Source of the DNA: Patiria miniata
Lineage: Eukaryota > Echinodermata > Asteroidea > Valvatida > Asterinidae
Reading direction: 5' to 3'
NCBI RefSeq assembly: GCF_015706575.1
Contig: NW_024037047.1
Span: forward strand, 6,948,632-7,012,631
DNA length: 64,000 nt
A program made the position numbers and the translations under genes. Of this stretch, positions 46,601 to 58,600 are shown in pieces (the stretch's first letter is position 1; every line of letters starts with the position of its first letter). Below the pieces are notes generated by a model. The model was not told the origin of the DNA and searched no databases. It saw nothing but the letters and a program-made list of their open reading frames with translations.

Positions 46601-49600
46601 GGAGCCCCTAAAGGGACATCCAAAATTATTTTTTTATCTCATGCGCACGACATAATATCTCGTGCGCACGACATATATCTCGTGCGCACGACATATATCT
46701 CGTGCGCACGACATATATCTCGTGCGCACGACATAATATCTCGTGCGCACGAGATAATTATCACGTGCGCACGACATATATCTCGTGCGCACGAGATAAT
46801 TATCTCGTGCGCACGAGATAGTTATAAGTATTAACGGAGCTTGCTGCACGTGCAGCGGACGAGTTTGTGTGTAACGAAAGCATTGTGTCAGGCACTATAC
46901 GCTATACATTTCAAGTCATATCAGTTACAGGACGGGGATGTGTTTTTTTAGGGGGCCGCCACCGGTGATTAATTTTGTCAAGTTTTGCCTTTTTCTGAGA
47001 GAGAAGTGTTTTATGCAAAAATAAACCGGTACGTGCTGGCAAAAATCAGGGAATTGGTGGACAATAACAAGAAAATTGCCGACGTGAATTAAAATTGATT
47101 TAAAGGGGAAGGAAATGAGGATTTGTTATCAGCATCAGCAGTTTGAATGGATGCGAGTCAGACGGTCTTACTCTCCCTCCCATTTTAAGCGAAGTCTCAT
47201 TATGAAGAATGAGTGGGAAGTAGCGAAGGATGGTCGACTTTTAAGGTTTCTAAGGGTGGGAATAAAGTTAAAGCCCCTTCCCAGAGCAATCAGTTCAATG
47301 ATTGACAACTTTTTAGCCTTCATCAGTGATTTTCTTTGCCTCATTTTTACGCTTTTTTGCAAATTACGGGACTGGTCAGATCTTTCTTCGGCTGCTTTTT
47401 GGTTGGCTTTTGTATCAATTCTCCTCGCCATGCCCAAGCAGACTCCGATGGGTGTGTTTATAGTGCAGCTGCTTAGGTCCATTTGTTGGCCCAATTCGTG
47501 CACTTTGTTTTAAAAGAATGGAATTTGGCATGTGGGGTCAAAATAGGCTAGAAATCATTTTAAGGGTGCAACCTTGTATTAAAATTACCATAGACACCAG
47601 TGCTAAATGCCCATACTTCAAAATTCTTTTAAAAATACTCAGAACTCTCACATGTATATAAGCTGCACAGAAAAATGATGATGAACATGTCATCTTTCAT
47701 TTTCTGTTCATTTTTTGGTGGGTTGACCAAATTCGAGATATTCTCACCCAAACTTAGGGTTAGGGAAAAGTAGCCATCTTGAAAAACGATCCCTCCACAA
47801 CATGGCAAAATAGCGCCACTTTCGAGCCCAATTGCATCCAAAATGCTCAGAATTGGTAAAAAGATTTGGAGACCTTTTCGAACGATTTTTCCACGACTGT
47901 TAGGTCACTAGGTACTGCAGGCCATCCACTACAGCTGAACCCATCTTCAGCTGAACCCATCTTCAGACGTCTCGACTCTGTCTTGCCTCTGGCCCCCGAT
48001 GAGCGAAGCCGATAGAGTGAGGTTGACTCAGCGCAAAATCAAACGCACGCGCATGACTAGAGCGACGTCAGAAAGCAGGTCGCTCCCGAGTCGTTTGAAC
48101 GACTCTGAAAGTCGATCTTTCGCCATCTGGCGCGTTTGGTGTAGTCGCTCCAAATTGTTTCAGACGTCGAACTGTTCATGTACTTAATTCAAATCTTGCC
48201 TTTTATTTGGTTCAGCGCAACTCTGAAACGCCAGTCGATGTCTGAATCGAAGGTTTAGGCTCTCTAATTTTGTTCATATTGTTTCAGGTCCATCTTGTTA
48301 GTAAGTAGTTTGCAGCAGTTTTCTTTATTTTCACTTCTTAACATTTCTACAGAACCAAATACGACGGTAGGCGTTACGGATCTCCTGACAGGCAAACTCG
48401 TCGACAGTGATTCTGAACCAATCTGTGTTCGTCGGTCTGGTTTACACGGCTTTGAGTGTGTAGTTCGGGACGCCGTACCCAACGTCTGGGACATCGTGTG
48501 GTTCGTCGGGGGAGAGCGAGTTGAACCAGGTTTCGTTGAGACCGGAGCAGGAAGACTGGTGAAAGTGAGCGGCACCTTCAATTTGTCCCAGTCGGAAGAC
48601 GAGCTTCCGAAGAACGTCACTTGTCAGGCTACGGGTCTCAAGAGACTAATCAACACCACATTTGAGTTGAAGTCTTGTCATGGTAAGGACAAAGAACCCA
48701 CAGTCTTAATTTTCAGGGACACAATAACTACGCCATTAACTACTCGTACACTTCCTTCTATATCGTCAATTAAGGTCGGGCTTTATCATGGTGATGTCAA
48801 GCAAATTGTCTCATACAGCTGCTCAAAGTGCTCAGCTCATCGGCAGAGCTTACCGCATATCCCAGAAACATGACGATACTGGCCCGATGCAGGCTTGTTA
48901 TGGGTTTGTTCCGGCGGTACCGTTCCGTTTAAACACGGCGGTATATAAGACCAGAAGCGGGCCAATGCTGGCTTGGCTGCGGCAAAGCAGCTCCATGTTG
49001 ACGGTACGGAGTCGGAATTGGTCTAGTGCTGGCGCTATTACGGCAAACCGTAACAACAACACGATACAGAGCCTGAATCGGGTCTGTACTGGTTTACGGG
49101 AAACCACAACGGCAAGATGGTATGGAGCCTGGCTCCGGCCAGGGGCGGCCCTTTTTTAATGTAAACCATGCTGGAAAACGGTACAGAGCCTGAATCAGGC
49201 CGGTGATGGTCCTTTTCAGGCAAATCACAACGGGCATGGCAAGACGGTACAGAGCCTGAACCGGGCCAGTGCAGGCCCCTTTAAGGCAACCATACCAGCA
49301 AAACGATACAAAACGTAAATTGGACCAATGGTTGCCCTGTCAGGGCAAACAATAACGGCAAGACAATGCAAAGCCTGAATCGGCCCAGCTGGCACCCAAT
49401 TGCACTAAACGATGTGACGTGTCGCAACTCAAGTTACAACGTGTAACACGTCACAGATCGCGATGTGACGCGTCGTACAATCCATTTCACGAAGCATGCG
49501 ATGAATTGAACACGTCGCAAGTTACGACGTATCTAGTGGTCATATCAAAATCAGAAGAGTCATTTCTTAGCCAGTTTTATCGTAGGTATACGACGTGTCG

Positions 49601-52600
49601 AAGCGCTGCGATGCATCGTAAGTAACGATATTTGTTCATGAAATCGGGTGCAGGTCCTTTTTAGGGCAATCAATAAGGGCAAAACGGAACAGAGTCCGAA
49701 TCGGGCCAGTGTTGCCCCTGTTAGGGCAAGCCATACCGGCATGATGATACGGAGTCTGAACCGGGCCAGTGCCAGCCCTTTTAAGGTAAACCATACTGGC
49801 AAAATGTACAATTACGACAAGACAGAACAAAGCCTGAATCAGCCCAGTGCTGCCCCTTCTAACACAAAACATACGGCAAAAGGTACATAGCCCGAATCGG
49901 ACCCGTGATGTCCCTTTAAGGGCAAACCATAAGTTTTTTTCACCTTGAATGTTTCTACAGAACCGAATACGACGGTAGGCGTTACGGATCTCCCAACAGA
50001 AAAACTCGTAGACAGTGATTCTGAACCAAATTGTGACCGTCGGTCTGGTTCTATACGCGGGTTCCAGTGCACAGTTCGCGACGCCGAACCAAACGTCTCG
50101 GACATCGCGTGGTTCGTAGGGGGAGAGCAAATTGAAAGGGGTTTTGCTGAGACTGGAGCAGGTGGACTGGTGAACATGAGCAGCACCTTCAACTTGTCCC
50201 AGTCGCAAGACGAGCTTCCGAAGAACCTCACTTGTCAGGCTACAGGTCTCAAGAGACTAATCAGCATCAAAGTTGAGCTGAAGTCTTGTCATGGTAAGGA
50301 AACAGATTCATCAGTCTTTATTTGATGACAGGCCACAACAAATACGTCTTTTACTACCTGTACCCTTATCTTCTATATCGGCAATTAAAGTCGGGTTTTA
50401 TCATGACAATGACAAGCCAGATTCCCCATTCAACTGCTCACAGTGCTCAGCGCCTCAGCTCTGCAGAGCTTACTACAAACTCCGATACAGGTAATATGAG
50501 TGAACGTCAATGTGGTAATTGACTCGTTCTGTCTCCAAAGTTTGTTGCCCGGAATATGATCAGTTGGGCAAGCAATTCTGAATTTCAATTGCAGTAAGCC
50601 AGTATTCATTAATACCTAAGACAGTTTTACCCATTCCCATTGGTCGAGAGCCCATCATAAATATGTGGCCGGTCTAAAATGGAACGGCCAATCATTTACA
50701 TCTATTCAAAAATAACTGGCGTAATTATTGTTGAAAAGCAGTCTTGGTTTAAAGGTAGTAATGGGACTAAATTGTGAAATTATTGTCTCTGGCCGAAATG
50801 TCCATATGCGTCTTTATAGCTAAGGTCCGGTGACATTCCCAGCATTAATAACTCTCCTGTTCTATTTTTGTTTTTTTCATTAACCTGTAGGCATGCACCC
50901 CGAACCTTCTGTGGAAATGTGGGATGTATCAGCTCGACGTCTTGTTGGACTGACTTATACGCCGATCTGCATCCAGCCTGACACGGATCTACATTTCCAG
51001 TGCCAACTTAAAGTAGCCAGACCAGGCTGGGATGTAGCCTGGTTCTTAGATGGAAATGAGGTTGGAGCTGGCTTCACCAATTTTACCGGTAGCGCAGCTG
51101 TTGGATTGGTCAACGCTACTAGCTGGTTCATCATATCCAAGTGGCGAAGCGATGGCCTCAATAAGAAGAGTCTTACCTGCCGAGCAACAAATGAAAAAGG
51201 AGACTCACTTAACGTCACAGCGCACTTTGAGACCTGCTCTGGTAAGAAAATGGACTACGGTTGATCTGAACGTATATCTTTTTTATGCATTCCGCCCAGG
51301 CTTTCAGTGGCACTTGCTTGATTTGGCGGACTGTATCTTCTGGCTGGGACCCTCCAAATTCTTAGTCTGAGTATCACCCTTTGTCCACCGAGCCCTATTT
51401 CCGGTCGATCCAACGTCTGATGAAAGCAAATTTTATGCGACCCCGCGCACCAGCCAATTGGAGTCGACTTACTAGCTTGTGACGTAATTTCAGTCCCAAA
51501 TCTGGACTAAGATTGTGATTGGTCGATTCGGATGCATTGTTTTTGAAATACAAGATAGGCCGGGTGTGCATAGATCTGCGAAATTTACACACTACCGTGA
51601 TTGGCCGGCTGTATTATTGCTTGGCGTATCGCGAAATATTATGGCTCGTGGCCACAGACTTTTTTGTCAATACACAGCGTAAAAAAAGAACAATAGATGT
51701 CGTGTCTAGGTTTTATTTAAAGAGATCCATGACAAGACCCGATATAGAAAGCGCCCGCTGAAGGGTCAGAATGTCGAGGTCAAGAAGCAGTCTGTTTTGC
51801 ACAATTAGTCGCTGAATCAGCTCACATACTATTACATACACTACCAAATTCTCATTTGGGTGCAAATTGGAGTACTAAGTACTTGGGTACTAAGTAGCTA
51901 GGCGTGACACTGACAACCCAGCGCCCCTTTGTTACACCACCGTAGGATTCCCCCTTGTTTTAAAATAACTGTAATTTTCACTGTCATCCAGACCGAGTAG
52001 TGAATACTTCAATGAGCCTTGTGGATCTCTCGTCCGGGGAACTGGTTGGCATCAAGTCTGAGCCCACCTGCTTCAAGGTGGGCACGAAGCGAACCTTCGC
52101 ATGTGAAATCCTAAACACCCGGCAAGGTATTTTGGTGACTTGGATCATCGATGGAATCAGGAATGAAAGCGGACGAGTGGATTCAACTCAGACATTGGGT
52201 GGATTATTCAACATGAACACAAGTTTTACCGTCTTCAACTCCTTGGATGGAAGCCTCATCAACAGCCTTACCTGCCAGGCTTCGGGTTTTGAGACAGAGC
52301 CTCTTCGCGTCACCGTGCAGCTCCAGACTTGCCCTGGTGAGACCACCATTCGTTTATTTTATTTTGTCAGGTATACAAAATTATGAAAGAATCTGATTAC
52401 CTGCAAAAAATCCTCTTTTGAAAATTCAGAAATTGTATCGTATACCGTAATGGAGCTCCGGGATCTCTCGACTGGAGAGTTTATCAGCGATGCTTCGGAG
52501 GCCATCTGCGTCACACCGGAGACGGGAAGAGCATTCGAATGCACCGTTCGACAAGCCACACCCGACGCGTGGAGAATCGTTTGGGTCATTGACGGCGTGA

Positions 52601-55600
52601 GGGAGGAAACCGGATCCGTGGTTCAGACACCGAGCTTGGACGAACTAGTGGACGTGTTTAGCAGATTCACTGTTTCAAACCCGTCCAGTAAAGACGTCGT
52701 CAAAAGTCTCACATGCCGAGTAACGAGTCCAGAGAAAGAAGAGCTTGCAATCACGGTTCAACTCCGATCGTGCGACGGTAAAACAAATTTAAATAAACAA
52801 TATTTTCACTTATTCCGTGACCAATGCATCCAACAGAAACAGTTGTGTTTCATTTTCTTCGTAGTTTTTTGTCCAATTCAGATGTTTTTTTTCGTTGTGG
52901 ACTATTACCTGTGCATGGGAACCACTCTCAGCCGAGATTGGGTGCTTATGTAAAACCTCTCGGTGATCTAGTTCATCCGGAAATGTCCTTAACTCGAAAC
53001 TAAAGAGTCATTAACATTACTCCTTCACCAGTCACCGTTGACAAATCACATGTTAATAATCACTTTAAAAAGTCTCTGATGCCAGATTTGACTCGGATAC
53101 GAGTTCCATATGACCTGTTAATTTGGGGGTCAAATTGACACTTCTGGGCCGATATGACATTTTGCCATCCGCTCTAATGGGTCAATATGACCGGAAAAAA
53201 TAACGATCAATGGGAATTTAAAATGTAATCGTTTTTTTTATTACGATAGGCAAGAAGCCAGCAAGTACAGTCGACATGACAGTAATCCTTGTCATAATCA
53301 GTGCAGCGATGGGAATGCTCACTCTTAAAGTCGTTGCTATTGTCATTTCATCAGCAAGAGCCAAAAGGAAAGAGCAAGCACCAGGAAGTGTGCAAAGTGT
53401 GTCGAATCTTCAAGAAAGTGTCGACATGGTAAGATATGTACATGAGAATAAACACATCATACCTTCACATGTACATTCTATTGAAAAAAAATTAATATAA
53501 AATAAAAAGAGGCTATTTTAGAGTGTAATTGATTTACAAATGACATTTTTACGGGTAACAAATGACATTTTCTCGGTAACAAATGACATTTTTCCGGGTC
53601 AAAAAACCCGAATCTTTCCTGGTCAGTTTGACCCGGAAACATTGTCATAATTGTCATTTTTGACCCGACAAGTGTCACATTTGATCCTGTATGAATATGG
53701 CCCAATGAGAACCCGGATTTCCGGTCAATCTGACCAAAGACATTTAACTATATTCTCATTACTGCGATGGATGCATTGGACGTACAGGAGTCGGTGGCCC
53801 CTGATTTAGAGTCTGATACCACAGCAGTTAAGGAAGAAGTCGCTTTCCAGAACACCATAACAAAACAGAATGTGATGAATGAAGAGATCCCATCAGACAC
53901 TGGCCTGCCGTCTTGGGCCGAGGGATGGGGGATTCCTTGGAGCGACCTCATCGTCGAGGAGCGAGTCCTCGGCATTGGGAACTTTGGTGAGGTGCGATCA
54001 GGAACTGTGAGGAAGGATGGAGACGTGAACAGGGCTGCCATCAAGATGCTCACAGGTATAATCGAAATTAAGGAGAAAACAATTGACTGACATTCCTTTG
54101 ATGAGATTTTGATTTTCATTGCTTTAAATTTCACTTGTCATTTTATTCATTTTGGTTTTTGTTCCAGATTTGGATCGTTATTGACATATCAAAATAACTG
54201 ACAAATACAGCTCTTCAAGAAACTCTTGGCTCTAGTTTTCCCACGAAAAGTATACAAACAACATAATGGACTACGCAAATTCATGCACGTTAACACATTT
54301 CGTGGGCGTTTTATTTATGTAAACGATATCATAACTCAAGTTCCTCTCCGTCTTGTAGGACATGTATCTGCATGCGACAGAGATGATTTCATGGATGAGC
54401 TACGGACGAAGGCTTGCATCGGCTACCATCCTAACATCGTACAACTGCTTGGTACTTGCCAACGTAAAGGTAAGTTTTGAGACTTTTCCAAAACCAAGGC
54501 TTCGGCTGGGTCTCCGGCCCATTGCCAAACTTCATGCCTGAAGCCACAGACCGAGGTGAACCCGGGTTTTGAAAATGACCTTAATCAGTGGAAAAACGAG
54601 TATTAGGCCAAAAAAAAGTCGGTCTCTGGTCAGCGCGCGCGTCGATTTTAATCATGCGCGTCAATTTTTTTTCCAAAATGTTCCACGGTAGCTCCCACAG
54701 CGCCCTCTATTGCCGCACCTCCTCATTTTTTAACCAAAGAGCACCAAGGAATGGGATATTGCACCAAGGCAAATGATCGAGAGCACCAAGGCAAATTATG
54801 GAGGACACCAATGTACATGAGGACACCAAAAAAAAAAAATACCCCACCTTGTCTGTACAATCCAAGCTTGAAGAAAAAAAGAAAAGCCAAAAAAAAAAAA
54901 AGCCGCGTCCCCGCGTCATTTCCGGAACTTTGGTCTGACCAGAGACCGAATATATTTTTTTTGGCCTTATACTGGCTTATTAAAACGAGTATTTTACAGA
55001 TATCAGATGGGTCGAGGGTTTATATTTTGGAAGTAGTAAATGCAGACTTTTTCGGCTAACCGCTGATATCATTCATTTGTATGTCAGTATCCACATTTCC
55101 ATCGACATACAGAGAGAACTGGGAGCGGGTCCAATTGAGCAAAATCAGAAGGAGTGGGGTCAGGTACGGTGGGGTGAGCTCCCTCAATGACCTTAAATGA
55201 TGAAAATGATTAACCACACCCTACTAGGACGACGATATCTTCTTTGTGTTCCTATACATGTATTAAGGAGTGTTGTACGTCGCCTTGGAATATCTTCCTT
55301 ATGGTGATCTGCGCAGCTACTTGCGGACGGCTCGCTCACAGTCAGACTCAGACGAGGAGGCCTTGTCTTCCGATCAGCTAGTCAAGTTTGCTCTGGATGT
55401 TGCCAAAGGAATGGAGCACCTTGCTAAGGCGGGGGTAGGCATAATCGATTAAACCATCTTGGCAACTCCGAGTTTTGAAGTAACTAATTCGGCTGTGTTG
55501 AACCTATAATTTGAGTATGCACAGCTCCTGTTCAACCACCATATGTTTTTTTTTTAATAAACGAGATACGTCGTGTCACACTGCGAATGTCTTTTGAATT

Positions 55601-58600
55601 TAAATGGATTCGGATCCCAGCAATGAAGTAATTGAGAAACCATAGGGATTCACTTTAATTTAGGCCTACTAAAATGTCAAAATTGAACTTTACCAGTACT
55701 GAAAATATTTCTTCTTTTTTTCAGGTTATTCATCGCAATTTGGCTGCAAGAAGCATCCTGATCGGGAACGGATTGGTTGCCAAGGTTTCTGACTTCAGTC
55801 CGTCCCGTGGGGAGAACGTGGAGACATCAAGGGTTTGTGGTTTTTCTTTGGCGATTTATTGAAGGATTCTATCATAACAAACCCCCCCCCCCCAAGTGAA
55901 ATTGGGTTGTAATTTTTCATTGCCCATCGTCAGTTTATCAGGCACTTGCAGGCTTGCTCTTCCTTAGATGAGGTCATTGTATGAGCCGGTAACGCAAACC
56001 AACAAAACTTCAAGTCTGCGTCACTCTGGACTGATTTAAAAACACTTGCAATACTAAAATTTGTAATTTTCTGATGTTGGGGCCTGGATTGATTTCGGAG
56101 TTTACAAATCCACTTGGTCAATTGCTGGAGGGTAGGGGTGAAAATAAATGTGGTTTGACGACAAATGTTGTACATGATCTGAACGGTTTTCAGGCTAAGC
56201 ATCTTGCTCAACTACAAGAAATCAGGAAGAGTTATAGTCAATCGAAAGTTGGAACAGCAACTTAAGATTAAGGGAGCAACCAAGCGGAACAGATACTGTA
56301 TTATCTGTTGATTGATTTGTTCTCTCGTTTTATTTTTGTATGCAGCGACGAGTACCACTTCGCCGGTTATCCGTCGAATCAGTGAGGCACCAGTTGTATA
56401 CCTCACAGAGCGATGTGTAAGTTTACAGGAGCGTCTTTTTATCCTGAAATGCGGGAGCTTATTCAAAACAAATCCTAATAGTCCAGCGGATATGTGACAA
56501 AATATCGATGAATTGTGCACTTTTGCATAAAAGCGTGAAACTTGGCACAGATGTTCGTATTCATGCCAGAAAATGTTTTAGATGTGGCGCATCGCAAATT
56601 TACGTTTTTAGGGGCGCGGCATCCATTTAAAAAAAAGGGGGGCGGGACTTGTTCCCACTTGTCACAAAAGCAGGAAACTTCACAAAGACATAATTATGTA
56701 GATTATAGTGTTTTCCAGATTCGAAGCCACCACAAAAGTACCTTTTTGGGGGCGTGGCAGCCATTTAAAAAGGGGGGGGGGTACCCTTAGAAAATATTGT
56801 GCCCATATTTCATGAACGAATCAAACGTCCCCCAGACGTTTATGTTCATGAGAAAAAAATTCAGATGTGGAGCCATCGCGAATACACCCTTTTAGGGGCG
56901 TGGCAGCCATATTGAAAAAAAGGGGGCGGGATTCTCATTATGCCCACCATGGGAAAAATGTGCCCACATCTGATAAACGAATGAAGCTAATTCCTACAGA
57001 CATTAATATTCACCAGAAAAAAAAATTCAGAAGTGGAACCATCGCAAACACACCCTTTTAGGGGCGTGGCAGCCATAGTAATATGGGGGGGGGTAGTCAA
57101 GATGCCCCTATAAAAAGTTGTGCCTATCTTTCATAAACGGATTAAACTCCACATTGACAATATATTTATTAGAATCTTTCTTTTTTCGAATGTGAAGCCA
57201 TCACAAACCTACCCTTTTAGAGCCGCGGCATCCATTTGCAAAATGGGGGGGGGGGGGGGGGGTGGTACTCAATATGCCCACCGTGGAAAATTTTGACCGC
57301 TTGTCCTCAACATCTGCTTTACTTTTCCTCAACATCTGCTGATGCATGAGGCGACTTTTCTTTAATGTTGGTTTCGACTTAAAAAAAGAACAATATCTCT
57401 TGGAAGTCAAACCTTGTACCGAATTTTATATTGTTATACACAGGTGGTCCTTCGGAATTCTCTTGTGGGAAATAGCCACTTTCGGTAAGCACCAGTAATC
57501 AGGATATAGACTGTTATACCTTCTCCATCGGCATTATTTGTTTCAACATTTGGAGGATATATCGCTCTTGAAGCTAACAACTCTTCTTGCAAAAGAAAAC
57601 GAAGTAGTTGCTAAAATAAAAAGCTACTTCATTAATGCCAATGTTGTGTTGTCAAATTGTATCCTTTGTGACTTCCTTTCAACCTGTCTTTCGATATTTT
57701 TAAGGTGGATGGTTGTAGTTTTGAAAACGATGATGAGTTTTTTTTACCATTTTGCCTGTGAATGTACTGTGCAACAAATATAATGCCTCTCCTCACTAAA
57801 CTCTTATCCCCAAAACCATTAATCCCATCACAGTTTCCAGGCCTATAAAAACAAAGCTAACTATTATTAACCTATTTTGTTTAATTCAAGGCGGAACTCC
57901 ATATCCAGCCGTTTCGAACGACTTGCTGGCAGAAACAATCAGAAGGGGATACCGTATGCCCAAACCAGACAACTGTCATGAGAAAATGTAAGAATTCTCA
58001 TTTCTGTGGAAGTGTTATCAGCACGGGCCTCTAAGTATATATATAGGCTGTGTCCGAATGACTTGGCTACGGCTGGGTTATACACGCGATCATATGAGAG
58101 CGGTTGTAGCCACTTCCCCATAGACATGTGACTTATTTCCAGCCGTAGCCAAAGGACCAAATTGGACGCGGCCATATCTAAACTCTTAAAGATATCACAG
58201 TCCATCATTTGCAGCTATCCAAAAAGTACCTGACGTAGTTATTGTTGAAAACCATACTTGGTTGAAAGATAGTAAGGGGACTAAACTCCCTGTGAAATTA
58301 TTCTTTATGGCATGCTGTCATTCTCAGGAAATCAACGAAAGAAGGCCTTTCTAACGGTGCGTCAATCGTTGGAAGTTTCCGTTAGTAGTTGGTTTTTTTT
58401 TTTAATTCGGCAAAGCGCGCGTAAGCGTTGACACGACGCACACGCGCACGCGGTTGCTGTAATTCGTCGGATCAGTGCGCGACATCGCTAGCTGCAATCG
58501 GCTCAGTAAGAAAGTGTCTCGGACGCTGAATTCAGGCCCAATTCAAAACATGATTCAGTAACTTTTGATATGAAATCGAGATCATAGAATGCTGTTTTTC

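Larger units (their letters stand above)
43617..48352 (+). other. Long gene 2 intron (4.7 kb)
   Basis: It holds a GT/poly-G tract (43671-43733), a GTGCGCAC array (46640-46830), a reverse-transcriptase fragment (47168-47505, minus) and repeat D copy 4. No further Ig exon is found. Confidence 0.6.

Noticed and set aside
47115..47513. 132-aa plus-strand frame
   Set aside because: Antisense of the probable reverse-transcriptase fragment; the minus strand gives the better protein match.
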